A stretch of DNA of 64,000 nt from Neptuniibacter halophilus (GTDB lineage Bacteria > Pseudomonadota > Gammaproteobacteria > Pseudomonadales > Balneatricaceae). This document shows positions 31,301 through 38,533 of this stretch, piece by piece. Within the stretch, counting starts at the first letter, position 1, and each line of letters starts with the position of its first letter. The stretch is from positions 496,001 through 560,000 of the forward strand of contig NZ_AP027292.1 in the NCBI RefSeq assembly GCF_030295765.1, given 5' to 3'. Under the pieces are notes generated by a model. That model saw only the letters and a list, made by a program, of their open reading frames with translations, had not been told where the DNA came from and did not search any database. A program made the position numbers and the translations under genes.

Positions 31301-34300
31301 CATCGTTGTTGATCGCTACATCTACCGAACCGGTGGTCTCACCGGCAAGGATGGTCAGGGTGTCGCCGGTTGAGAGAGTCAGCACCAGATCGGTTTGCGG
31401 TGGGTTGTCCACGCTGGCGGTGATGGTTGCGGTGCCATCACCCTCGTTAGCAGTCACATCGGACAGGGTTACGGTGGTGGTATCGTTTGTATCCTGTACC
31501 GTCACGGTAGCGGTGTCACTGGTATCCAGATCCTCGAAGTTACCGCCGGAACTGCCGGTTACACTGACATCGAAGCTGGAGCCGTCCAGATAGACATCAT
31601 CATCGTTGTTGATCGCCACATCCACCGAACCGGTGGTCTCACCGGCGAGTATGGTCAGGGTATCGCCAGTCGACAGGGTCAGCACCAGATCAGTTTGGGG
31701 AGGATTATCCACGCTGGCAGTGATGGTTGCGGTGCCATCGCCTTCGTTGGCGGTGACATCAGACAGGGTTACGGTGGTGGTATCGTTTGTGTCCTGTACC
31801 GTTACGGTCGCTGTATCACTGGTATCCAGATCCTCGAAGTTGCCACCGGTGCTGCCGGTTACGCTGACGTCGAAGCTGGAGCCATCAAGGTAGACATCAT
31901 CATCGTTGTTGATCGCCACATCCACTGAACCGGTGGTCTCGCCTGCCAGAATGGTCAGGGTGTCACCTGTTGAGAGAGTCAGGACCAGATCGGTTTGCGG
32001 TGGGTTGTCCACACTGGCGGTGATGGTCGCGGTGCCATCGCCTTCGTTGGCGGTCACATCAGACAAGGTTACGGTAGTGGTATCCAGCGTATCGTCAACA
32101 GTGACTGTCGCTGTATCACTGGTATCCAGATCTTCGAAGTTACCGCCGGAACTGCCGGTTACGCTGACATCGAAGCTTGAACCGTCCAGATAGACATCAT
32201 CATCGTTATTGATCGCTACATCCACTGAACCGGTGGTCTCACCGGCAAGGATGGTCAGAGTATCGCCAGTCGACAGAGTCAGCACCAGATCAGTTTGGGG
32301 AGGATTATCCACGCTGGCAGTGATGGTTGCGGTGCCATCGCCTTCGTTGGCGGTGACATCAGACAGGGTTACGGTGGTGGTATCGTTTGTATCCTGTACC
32401 GTGACGGTAGCGGTGTCGCTGGTATCCAGATCTTCGAAGTTACCTCCTGTTGAACCAGTTACGCTGACGTCGAAGCTTGAACCGTCCAGATAGACATCAT
32501 CATCGTTATTGATCGCCACATCCACCGAACCGGTGGTCTCACCGGCGAGTATGGTCAGGGTATCGCCGGTAGAGAGAGTCAGGACCAGATCGGTCTGGGG
32601 TGGGTTGTCGACTGTCGCAGTAATCGACGCGGTGCCATCGCCTTCGTTGGCGGTGACATCGGACAGGGTTACCGTGGTGGTATCCAGCGTATCGTCAACA
32701 GTGACAGTCGCTGTATCACTGGTATCCAGATCTTCGAAGTTACCGCCTGTTGAACCAGTCACGCTGACATCGAAGCTGGAACCATCCAGATAGACATCGT
32801 CGCCATTGTTGATCGCCACATCCACTGAGCCGGTGGTCTCACCGGCGAGTATGGTCAGGGTGTCACCGGTTGAGAGAGTCAGGACCAGATCGGTCTGCGG
32901 TGGGTTGTCCACACTGGCGGTGATGGTTGCCGTGCCATCGCCTTCGTTGGCAGTGACATCAGACAGGGTTACCGTGGTGGTATCGTTTGTGTCCTGTACC
33001 GTCACGGTAGCAGTGTCGCTGGTATCCAGATCTTCGAAGTTACCGCCTGTTGAACCAGTCACGCTGACATCGAAGCTGGAACCATCCAGATAGACATCGT
33101 CGTCATTGTTGATCGCCACATCCACTGAGCCGGTGGTCTCACCGGCGAGTATGGTCAGAGTGTCGCCAGTCGATAAAGTCAGTACCAGATCGGTCTGCGG
33201 TGGGTTGTCCACGCTGGCGGTGATGGTTGCGGTACCATCCCCTTCGTTAGCGGTGACATCGGACAGGGTTACCGTGGTGGTATCCAGCGTATCGTCAACA
33301 GTAACTGTCGCTGTATCGCTGGTATCGAGGTCTTCGAAGTTACCGCCTGTCGAGCCGGTTACGCTGACATCGAAGCTGGAGCCATCAAGGTAGACATCAT
33401 CATCGTTGTTGATCGCTACATCCACCGAACCGGTGGTCTCACCTGCCAGAATGGTCAGGGTATCGCCGGTCGACAGAGTCAGCACCAGATCGGTCTGCGG
33501 TGGGTTGTCCACGCTGGCGTTGATGGTTGCGGTGCCATCACCCTCGTTAGCAGTCACGTCGGACAGGGTTACGGTAGTGGTATCAAAATCATCCACGACA
33601 GTTGCACTGGTTCCGGTATCCGGGAAATCAATATCAGCACCCTCTCCCTGAACCCCGATTACGCTGGCTGTTATTGTTTCCGGCCCCTGAATATGCCAAT
33701 CGTCCTCTCGGCTGCTTACTGTCACATCTACATAAGTCTGTCCAGCCGGAATCGTCACGGTACCAATGGTGGTTTCCAGAACAAGATCGCTGTCTGAAAC
33801 CACATTGACCTTAAAGCGGAAGATAATATCTTCGCCTTCGATGACATTACGGGTGGTCAAGTTTCCATTCGCATCCACACGATCGATTGACACTGATTGG
33901 ACTAACGATACCAGCTCCTCCTCAGGCAGAGTCGCTTCAACCTGGGTATAACCAATGGTTTCATACCCTGCAGTCGGGTCAACTTCTTCTGCAGTTCGGG
34001 AGATAGTAACGATGGATGAACCCTGATTGTCCTGTATATCTCCGGTATCAGACTCCCCCCCTGCGGCAGGCGCCTCATAGATATCAGTAGGGTCTTGCCC
34101 TGCCAGAGTCGATGCTCGAATGGATTCAGCCAGAGCTGAGCTTTCAGAAAGATCCAGATCTTTCGCGCTCATGTAAGTTTCGTTGCTGACCAACCAACTC
34201 TGACCACTGTCCAGACGGATCGACTCTCCAATATCCATCGAAATTTCAATTTCAGCGTCCTGTGCAACCCGAACTACGTCACCCGCATAGATTTGATCGC

Positions 34301-34385
34301 CGACAAATAATACGCGTTCTGTGCCATCTGCTCCTAAGGCGACCGCTCCTCCAGAGAGATAAGAAACTGAACCAACAATAACCAT
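25350..34385 (-). CDS. Giant LapA-type RTX adhesin with 19 Ig-like repeats
   Basis: 3011 residues from the ATG at 34385 (AAGGA eight bases upstream); upstream in-frame ATGs at 34412 and 34394 are less likely. The retention module (1-125) is clearly related to that of the neighbouring adhesin (DGTERVLFVGDQIYAGDVVRV, GQSWLVSNETY, ISRTAEEVDPTAGYETIG), with a di-alanine site PAAG at 106-109. Then come 19 Ig-like repeats of 100 residues, as in LapA-family stalks. Next are a diverged Ig-like unit, VCBS/cadherin-like domains, and a jelly-roll-like domain (from about 2690, NGSFEDDQFP ... LIDNVKVIG) resembling carbohydrate-binding modules. RTX repeats (GTPGNDILTG, GGRGNDGFVF) and a type I secretion end close the protein. 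It is probably a surface adhesin with a C-terminal ligand-binding tip. Confidence 0.92.
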   Translation of the reverse strand: MVIVGSVSYLSGGAVALGADGTERVLFVGDQIYAGDVVRVAQDAEIEISMDIGESIRLDSGQSWLVSNETYMSAKDLDLSESSALAESIRASTLAGQDPTDIYEAPAAGGESDTGDIQDNQGSSIVTISRTAEEVDPTAGYETIGYTQVEATLPEEELVSLVQSVSIDRVDANGNLTTRNVIEGEDIIFRFKVNVVSDSDLVLETTIGTVTIPAGQTYVDVTVSSREDDWHIQGPETITASVIGVQGEGADIDFPDTGTSATVVDDFDTTTVTLSDVTANEGDGTATINASVDNPPQTDLVLTLSTGDTLTILAGETTGSVDVAINNDDDVYLDGSSFDVSVTGSTGGNFEDLDTSDTATVTVDDTLDTTTVTLSDVTANEGDGTATITASVDNPPQTDLVLTLSTGDTLTILAGETTGSVDVAINNDDDVYLDGSSFDVSVTGSTGGNFEDLDTSDTATVTVQDTNDTTTVTLSDVTANEGDGTATITASVDNPPQTDLVLTLSTGDTLTILAGETTGSVDVAINNGDDVYLDGSSFDVSVTGSTGGNFEDLDTSDTATVTVDDTLDTTTVTLSDVTANEGDGTASITATVDNPPQTDLVLTLSTGDTLTILAGETTGSVDVAINNDDDVYLDGSSFDVSVTGSTGGNFEDLDTSDTATVTVQDTNDTTTVTLSDVTANEGDGTATITASVDNPPQTDLVLTLSTGDTLTILAGETTGSVDVAINNDDDVYLDGSSFDVSVTGSSGGNFEDLDTSDTATVTVDDTLDTTTVTLSDVTANEGDGTATITASVDNPPQTDLVLTLSTGDTLTILAGETTGSVDVAINNDDDVYLDGSSFDVSVTGSTGGNFEDLDTSDTATVTVQDTNDTTTVTLSDVTANEGDGTATITASVDNPPQTDLVLTLSTGDTLTILAGETTGSVDVAINNDDDVYLDGSSFDVSVTGSSGGNFEDLDTSDTATVTVQDTNDTTTVTLSDVTANEGDGTATITASVDNPPQTDLVLTLSTGDTLTILAGETTGSVDVAINNDDDVYVDGSSFDVSVTGSSGGNFEDLDTSDTATVTVQDTNDTTTVTLSDVTANEGDGTATITASVDNPPQTDLVLTLSTGDTLTILAGETTGSVDVAINNDDDVYLDGSSFDVSVTGSTGGNFEDLDTSYTATVTVDDTLDTTTVTLSDVTANEGDGTATITASVDNPPQTDLVLTLSTGDTLTILAGETTGSVDVAINNDDDVYLDGSSFDVSVTGSTGGNFEDLDTSDTATVTVDDTLDTTTVTLSDVTANEGDGTATITASVDNPPQTDLVLTLSTGDTLTILAGETTGSVDVAINNDDDVYLDGSSFDVSVTGSTGGNFEDLDTSDTATVTVDDTLDTTTVTLSDVTANEGDGTATITASVDNPPQTDLVLTLSTGDTLTILAGETTGSVDVAINNDDDVYLDGSSFDVSVTGSSGGNFEDLDTSDTATVTVDDTLDTTTVTLSDVTANEGDGTATITASVDNPPQTDLVLTLSTGDTLTILAGETTGSVDVAINNDDDVYLDGSSFDVSVTGSTGGNFENLDTSDTATVTVQDTSDTTTVTLSDVTANEGDGTATITASVDNPPQTDLVLTLSTGDTLTILAGETTGSVDVAINNDDDVYLDGSSFDVSVTGSSGGNFEDLDTSDTATVTVDDTLDTTTVTLSDVTANEGDGTATITASVDNPPQTDLVLTLSTGDTLTILAGETTGSVDVAINNDDDVYLDGSSFDVSVTGSSGGNFEDLDTSDTATVTVQDTNDTTTVTLSDVTANEGDGTATITASVDNPPQTDLVLTLSTGDTLTILAGETTGSVDVAINNDDDVYLDGSSFDVSVTGSSGGNFEDLDTSDTATVTVQDTNDTTTVTLSDVTANEGDGTATITASVDNPPQTDLVLTLSTGDTLTILAGETTGSVDVAINNDDDVYVDGSSFDVSVTGSSGGNFEDLDTSDTATVTVQDTNDTTTVTLSDVTANEGDGTATITASVDNPPQTDLVLALSTGDTLTILAGETTGSVDVAINNDDDVYLDGSSFDVSVTGSSGGNFEDLDTSDTATVTVQDTNDTTTVTLSDVTANEGDGTATITASVDNPPQTDLVLTLSTGDTLTILAGETTGSVDVAINNDDDVYLDGSSFDVSVTGSTGGNFEDLDTSDTATVTVNDTIDTTTVTLDSATNGDPIVEGEAIIYTVTVDAPVTGTPLLVTLSNGISITIPVGQSSADSAPVTVTDADTPASLDVVISNASGGNYEHLTSTGNVTNTVDYTPDSEEDSAVVREGTVFSQSVSVLDNDIDKDAAPGSMTVTKLASDQAGSNTQSVNGMVAFTTALGGSVVMQADGTYQYTAPILDHETSDSIDDYFYYVASDGSSEGVWTKVTIEVTDSIPTALDDSAMVDPGSTVAGNILSNDLNNTSTQSDLDPSEVLTVTHEGVTKSFDNPSDLDGSGRIVFDTEYGEILISADGEYLYQSDADSLTYAVDMSHAVFTRVTDDPANSNAYLTYEGVTLYGFSAGDSFTDVDGKLLGLDQRTEDTAATSVGVGVGDNNQSPIENSAGNVEALVIQFDQSVSSISLDLINAADGDQFTWFAYDADGVLVDSGGRADCIIVTDGTNINVVPDVDQSFSSFVLSVDGADIGGQFRLGDFSYSLAPELTEEHFDYTMKDGDGDESSATLTVEHEGSVDQLPRSPDPANGNADLTANILVNGSFEDDQFPYGESFDVPLTGWSWSGSVEVWHPDTSIYDFHVPHGNQLIEIDSYWEVDGLSQSVNTVAGETYEISLETIVRDYGGAKRPGSSQFEIKWEGVTVALVTNDPAATAPAGVEIIQITPDNWQKITVEVTATGDSSELILIETGITGDTSGALIDNVKVIGKVAVENIFEGTPGNDILTGTDDDDLFFAGRGDDVMTGGRGNDGFVFMQSDLDGGTDTITDFKLGRDVLQLGDILDGSSDLELYLKVEASGGDTLISIDADGLGDFSGGGEQQIILSGVDGLGGSSSEMLQTLLDSDAINGGS
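27885..33584 (-). repeat. Tandem array of 19 300-bp Ig-like units
   Basis: Units start at an Asp codon of DTTTVTLSDVTANEGDG and recur every 300 bp, giving 5700 bp in all. Unlike the first adhesin, units differ at many synonymous sites. They alternate between two linkers (DDTLD and QDTND) and two loop variants (STGG and SSGG). Single-unit changes are visible (SYTATV, NNGDDVY, LVLALS, FENLDTS). The pattern suggests an older array shuffled by unequal exchange. Antisense reading frames of about 95 codons recur here only because of the repeats. Confidence 0.95.
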
Positions 34386-34421
34386 CGCTACCATCCTTTT
34401 GGCGCACGCCAATATACCTAC

Positions 34422-34444
34422 AATAAACTGTACTACAATTTATT
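34422..34444. promoter_or_regulatory. 23-bp dyad in the promoter region of the second adhesin
   Basis: The arms AATAAA/TTTATT and TGTA/TACA are symmetric about one base, 37 bases upstream of the chosen ATG. On the minus strand it overlaps a possible promoter (TTGTAG, 16-base gap, TATATT), so it could be an operator. The remainder of 34445-34803 is AT-rich and shows no gene. Confidence 0.4.
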
Positions 34445-34803
34445 GCATTTTCAGCAAGAAAGCCAACTTCTGTATGAAATTCGAGCGTCTGACCGGTTGC
34501 TTGAGGACTTCAGCAGAGCGCGTGGGTATGTGGCGGGCAGCAAACTGCGGAGCCCGCGCAGATAACCATCCACGCAGAAACCTCTGAATTAGGTAATAAA
34601 TGTTCACGACGACCCGGAAAATTTAAAATGTCTAACCAAAATGGCTGTCGCCGATGGAAGGTGTATTAAATAAAAGTACTGCGATTTACTCGGTTTATGA
34701 TCACGTTCCGATCACTAAGTAACCCGTTTTGCATGAAAATACCTAGTTATTGATCAGGCAGTAATCAACCTTATAATTCTGTTAACTTTTTGCAAAAAAG
34801 CCC

Positions 34804-34832
34804 TTGACGCTATCCCCCGTGGTCATTAAGAT
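34804..34832 (+). promoter_or_regulatory. Sigma-70 promoter of the tRNA cluster
   Basis: TTGACG and TAAGAT are separated by 17 bases, followed by a GC-rich stretch, 20 bases before the first tRNA-Asn. This is a close consensus match and in the right place for a stable-RNA operon. Confidence 0.85.
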
Positions 34833-34852
34833 ACGCCGCACTTTCGAGGTGT

Positions 34853-34928
34853 TCCCCGATAGCTCAGTTGGTAGAGCAGTAGACTGTTAATCTATTGGTC
34901 GCTGGTTCGAGTCCAGCTCGGGGAGCCA
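34853..34928 (+). tRNA. tRNA-Asn(GTT), copy 1
   Basis: 76 bases including an encoded CCA. Acceptor arms TCCCCGA/TCGGGGA pair fully, the D-arm has AGCTCAGTTGGTAGAGC, the anticodon GTT is at 34886-34888, and the T-arm has GGTTCGAGTCC. Confidence 0.98.
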
Positions 34929-34956
34929 ACTAAAACCTCTTAAGTACAACTGATGA

Positions 34957-35032
34957 TCCCTGATAGCTCAGTTGGTAGAGCAGTAGACTGTTAATCTATT
35001 GGTCGCTGGTTCGAGTCCAGCTCAGGGAGCCA
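34957..35032 (+). tRNA. tRNA-Asn(GTT), copy 2
   Basis: 76 bases with encoded CCA and anticodon GTT at 34990-34992. It matches copy 1 except for a compensated pair in the acceptor stem: C-G in copy 1 is T-A here (TCCCTGA/TCAGGGA). The pairing is kept, so both copies look functional. Confidence 0.98.
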
Positions 35033-35049
35033 CCTTTAAGGTGAAAGTT

Positions 35050-35126
<77 letters not shown>

Positions 35127-35168
35127 CTTTAAAATAGGCTAATCTTCATTTACCGTTCTGGTAAACGT

Positions 35169-35245
<77 letters not shown>

Positions 35246-35390
35246 CTTTAAATCACCTTCACTACTAACATCACGTAAGCTGATTTATGTATCTGAGTTT
35301 ATTGGGATGAGAACCTCCGAAGGGGCTCGAACCGAACGCAGTGAGTTAAGGTCGCGGAGCGACGCCCCGAAGGGTGAGGCGAAGCCGAAT

Positions 35391-35412
35391 AATCCCTCCA
35401 CTCCGACCACTT
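35391..35412 (+). repeat. Duplicate of the tRNA-Pro 3' end (possible attachment-site remnant)
   Basis: 22 bases, AATCCCTCCACTCCGACCAC plus TT, are identical to 35227-35248 at the end of tRNA-Pro copy 2. The 145 bases between hold a GC-rich, partly palindromic stretch (about 35310-35390) and no gene. A 3' tRNA-end duplication is what tRNA-targeting integrases leave, and an AT-rich accessory stretch follows. A decayed third tRNA-Pro copy is the alternative. Confidence 0.6.
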
Positions 35413-35455
35413 AATCAAAACCCTTTATATATCTTCTAAGACATGGATCGCTGAG

Positions 35456-35695
35456 ATGGGTAGCCCTGCAAAAACCTTACGTTCTATTCGTGTTTTGAAA
35501 TCCAGATTGGATCAGGCTGATTCGGTTGGTGTTCGGCAGGCATTAGATACTGGAACCCTTGCAAATCAATCTGAAGACCTGAGTCAAAGACTTGTCTCTT
35601 TGGCTGACAGAATTCAGGAAGTTCAGAAGGTGTCGAGAAAGGAAGCACTTGAAAGGCATTATAAAAAGGTAGTTCAGTTATCACCTAGGGGCTGA
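35456..35695 (+). CDS. Small hypothetical protein, 79 residues
   Basis: No family recognised. It is basic at the N-terminus (AKTLRSIRVLKSRLDQ) and helical/coiled-coil in the second half (LSQRLVSLADRIQEVQKVSRKEALERHYKK). There is no signal peptide. The ribosome site is weak, and the only support is an open frame with plausible composition. It is the first frame after the tRNA-Pro fragment. A short dyad (TAGGGG/CCCCTA) covers its stop codon. The next 262 bases show nothing recognisable. Confidence 0.4.
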   Translation: MGSPAKTLRSIRVLKSRLDQADSVGVRQALDTGTLANQSEDLSQRLVSLADRIQEVQKVSRKEALERHYKKVVQLSPRG

Positions 35696-35957
35696 TCCCC
35701 TACTCCCCATTCAATTGGTATTTTGGAATGCCACACCGGACCCGCTGATTTACATTTAATATTATCACTCCGCGACTGCAATATAGAATCGCTTCTAACT
35801 CCTTTCAACGCTCGAAGAAGCAAAACAGACACTCTTCAAAGTTTTTAGAACCTGTACCAATCTTTACCAGAAAGGTCGACACTGAACTTAACCATAGGCT
35901 CACCTGGAACTAATATAGTAGGATGGAATAGGTGACTAAATCCGGGGGCTAATTTTC

Positions 35958-36881
35958 ATGTCATTCAAAAACACCTATGTTCTGCTTTTAGTTCTAACAA
36001 TCTTCCCTAACATTATTCAGGCCAAGCAGTACACCGAACAAGAGGTCATGAATGCTATCCAAGTTGCCAATAAAAACAAAAAACCCGCTCTTCAATTTGC
36101 TATTGGATACCTATATGAGTCTGGGAACGGAGTAAAAACCAATTACTCTGAAGCCCACAGATGGTATTCACTGGCTGCCGAGCAAGGAAATACAAGCGCA
36201 ATGACCCGCCTAGGGAGACTGTCAGTAGAAGGCCTAGGTGTAAATAAAGACCCCTCTAAAGCATTCTATTGGTATGAAAAAGCGTCACAGCTTGGAGATA
36301 AATCAGCTCAAAACATTCTTGGCCTAATGTATCAAGACGGTAATTTAATCGATGGGGATTACCAAATGGCAGCTTACTGGTTCAAAAAAGCAGCGAACCA
36401 GGGATCAGTATCTGCCCAGTATTCACTTGGTAATCTTTACTTCACAGGCAGAGGCGTAGCTGATGATTATTCGCAGGCCCGTTTTTGGTTTGAAAAGGTG
36501 ATAAGAGCCCAGCAAGGTGGTGATAATGATAGCAAAGAGAGGGCCTACTATAGATTAGGGCAAATCTTTGAAGATGGCCTGGATGTTTCTAAAGATGGCC
36601 CAAAAGCGAAAGACTTCTATATGGCTGCGGCAAAATTAGGCCATGATGAAGCCAAGGTCAAAATAGGTGACGGATACAACCAAGGTAAGTGGGGATTACC
36701 AAGAGACAGAGAGAAAGCGCTTCACTGGTATCATAAAGCAGGTGCCTCAGGGGAATTTAGTGCAGGGCTACTGAAAGCTGAATTGAAACACCAAAAATGG
36801 TGCAAGCATGTATCTGGCCTACCGAACGAACAATGGAGTGTCAATGATGCAAGATACTTTGAGAGAACCTGCCTGAAATAG
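35958..36881 (+). CDS. Sel1-repeat secreted protein
   Basis: 307 residues. A signal peptide (1-22, ending IIQA) implies export to the periplasm. Residues 40-270 hold about six Sel1-like repeats, recognisable from the AxxWYxxAAxxGxxxAxxxLGxxYxxG pattern: EAHRWYSLAAEQGNTSAMTRLG, KAFYWYEKASQLGDKSAQNILG, MAAYWFKKAANQGSVSAQYSLG. The C-terminal 40 residues have two Cys (KWCKHVSG and FERTCLK), perhaps a disulfide. Sel1 proteins are alpha-helical scaffolds for protein contacts; the partner is unknown. It stands alone, convergent with the zinc-ribbon/PEGA gene. Confidence 0.9.
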   Translation: MSFKNTYVLLLVLTIFPNIIQAKQYTEQEVMNAIQVANKNKKPALQFAIGYLYESGNGVKTNYSEAHRWYSLAAEQGNTSAMTRLGRLSVEGLGVNKDPSKAFYWYEKASQLGDKSAQNILGLMYQDGNLIDGDYQMAAYWFKKAANQGSVSAQYSLGNLYFTGRGVADDYSQARFWFEKVIRAQQGGDNDSKERAYYRLGQIFEDGLDVSKDGPKAKDFYMAAAKLGHDEAKVKIGDGYNQGKWGLPRDREKALHWYHKAGASGEFSAGLLKAELKHQKWCKHVSGLPNEQWSVNDARYFERTCLK

Positions 36882-36906
36882 TAAAACTAGCACTGCAATT
36901 TACCAC

Positions 36907-37623
36907 TCAATTTTCTAAAGCCTCATATCTCTCCTTAAGCCCTTGCACATATTTCACGTGGAAAGCCATATTCTCTGGAATCGGGTTGACTTTACCCCTG
37001 CCATATTTTTCTTCTTCAGCCTTCGTCACACCTCTTTTATATATTTCTGCAGCATTTGAATTCGACGCTACAACTGAGCCATATTCAGGCTCAAGGACAA
37101 CCTGATAGGTGAACACCCCCTGCCCTACTTCGATCCATTTACGCGAAGTTTTATAACCGGGCTTACTCACTTCAATATCATACCGCCCAGGCTCAAGAAT
37201 CATATTTTGATCAAACTTCGGCTTAATGTTCATGATTCGAATTTGAGCATCGCTCGGCTCGGGCTGAACTCTGAGCAGAGACTCATTTGTATCGTAAGAA
37301 TTTTCACTTAGGTGGTTATCGGGAAGCAAAGCTATCCCAGCAACTACAGTGGCGCTCAAAAAAACTACAGCTAAAGACCATTTTAAGCCTCTTGAATTCC
37401 TCTCTTTACTTTTGCTACTGGCGACTTCAACTTTTTGATCTTCTGATTGCTCTACGCTATGCATCAGAAATACACTTCCGCCATCATCACAAATCTGAGC
37501 TTTCTTTTTACATTGCGGGCAACTTACTTTTCCACGATTCAGGTTTCGCGATGCTGGGGCACGAAAGTCAAATAAGTGCCCACAACTCGGGCAACGAACA
37601 GGATATCGAACTTTCTTAGTCAT
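36907..37623 (-). CDS. Zinc-ribbon, single-pass membrane protein with PEGA domain
   Basis: 238 residues. The N-terminal 45 residues have two CxxC pairs (CPSCGH and CPQCKK), a zinc ribbon with no signal peptide, so this end is cytoplasmic. One membrane helix (LAVVFLSATVVAGIALL) lies at about 84-100. The outer part has a PEGA-like domain (LRVQPEPSDAQIRIMNI to TYQVVLEPE), a fold thought to bind cell-wall or surface material. A C-terminal segment carries NPIPENMAFHVKYVQGLKERY. The layout suggests linking a cytoplasmic zinc domain to the envelope. No partner kinase or secretion gene is adjacent. Domain calls are good; the role is unknown. Confidence 0.8.
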   Translation of the reverse strand: MTKKVRYPVRCPSCGHLFDFRAPASRNLNRGKVSCPQCKKKAQICDDGGSVFLMHSVEQSEDQKVEVASSKSKERNSRGLKWSLAVVFLSATVVAGIALLPDNHLSENSYDTNESLLRVQPEPSDAQIRIMNIKPKFDQNMILEPGRYDIEVSKPGYKTSRKWIEVGQGVFTYQVVLEPEYGSVVASNSNAAEIYKRGVTKAEEEKYGRGKVNPIPENMAFHVKYVQGLKERYEALEN

Positions 37624-37741
37624 AACGCTGCAACCTCATCCTTTGCCTCAAGCTAATATGAAAATAATGTTAACGCACTGTAACATGGAGCCATTCGTAT
37701 CAACCTTAAATGCAGAGACAGCGACACTTCAAATAAACGCC

Positions 37742-38107
37742 CTAAAACGAAAGTGGCTTCATACAATACTTGCCACTTGCACCTGGTAACGAAAAGCAAG
37801 ACCATTCATCCGAATCTGATCCAGCTGCGATCGCAGGCTTTCCATTGATAGTTATTGCCATCGCCTTATTAATACCTTTTTCTTCAACAATCCGCGTCCC
37901 ATCGGCAAGATCCCACTTAATCATATAATCATTGGCACTGGCACATACTTTCACCTGACAAGAGATCGATTTCTCTTCCTGACCAGTTACCACCTTACAA
38001 ACACCCTCCCCTGAATCACATCCAGCATAAGCATATGAAGAGACAAGCATAGCTATAAGAATAGTCAGGTATTTCTGGGGCAGTAATCTGTGTAACAGGC
38101 TAATCAA
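37742..38107 (-). CDS. Secreted Cys-rich hypothetical protein, 121 residues
   Basis: The start is TTG, chosen for the strong site AGGAG six bases upstream. A signal peptide (about 1-28, ending SYAYA) precedes a small mature domain with six Cys (GCDSGEGVC, SCQVKVC, WSCFSLPGASGKYC), suggesting three disulfides in the periplasm or outside. No family recognised. It follows the 138-residue gene by 9 bases, so the three minus-strand genes 39015-37742 look like one operon. Confidence 0.7.
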   Translation of the reverse strand: MISLLHRLLPQKYLTILIAMLVSSYAYAGCDSGEGVCKVVTGQEEKSISCQVKVCASANDYMIKWDLADGTRIVEEKGINKAMAITINGKPAIAAGSDSDEWSCFSLPGASGKYCMKPLSF

Positions 38108-38116
38108 AATGCTCTC

Positions 38117-38533
38117 CTAACAAGAACTATCTGTATCAAAGAAGCAGAGGTGTTGAATAATATCGTAGACCAATTCAACCATACCGGATAAACGAGGCAC
38201 TTCTGATGTAGGGTCCCAGCCATATCCGATACGTCCCAATGCCTCGGTACAATTCACTTGGGTAAGTTCAGATAGCTTTACCACAGATAGAACTTCTGTG
38301 AGTTGCACATAGTTATAAAACTCACTGTCCCTGGCAGGCTCATCCAGATTACCCAGATCCTTTTCCAACACCTTTAGAATCTCTAACTTCTGCTCAAACG
38401 TTTTCGCTTCCTCAATCTTGAACATCGCTTTGTCTAGTAACAGCTCAATTGGGTCATCTTTCACCTGCTCTGCAGTTAGATGAAATGGCATCATGAGTGT
38501 TACGGCCAGAAATATATTCTGCAGCATCTTCAT
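38117..38533 (-). CDS. Secreted hypothetical protein, 138 residues
   Basis: A signal peptide (1-21, ending LTA) is followed by an acidic, helical mature part (DDPIELLLDKAMFKIEEAKTFEQKLEILKVLEKDL) and a C-terminal region with three Cys. No family recognised. The ATG overlaps the stop of the upstream membrane-protein gene by 4 bases (ATGA), so the two are probably translationally coupled. Likely periplasmic. Confidence 0.7.
   Translation of the reverse strand: MKMLQNIFLAVTLMMPFHLTAEQVKDDPIELLLDKAMFKIEEAKTFEQKLEILKVLEKDLGNLDEPARDSEFYNYVQLTEVLSVVKLSELTQVNCTEALGRIGYGWDPTSEVPRLSGMVELVYDIIQHLCFFDTDSSC

Noticed and set aside
18601..33584. The tandem repeats considered as CRISPR arrays
   Set aside because: Units are 300 and 351 bp, contiguous without spacers, and in frame with domain-sized protein repeats.
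28006..33651. A ladder of plus-strand frames of about 95 codons at 300-bp spacing
   Set aside because: They lie antisense to the Ig-like repeats of the second adhesin and recur only because the repeat does. They have no ribosome sites and read as low-complexity Val/Ser sequence.
35246..35390. A mobile element between the two tRNA-Pro 3' ends
   Set aside because: Only 145 bases and no gene. If an element was here it has gone, so only the duplicated end is reported.
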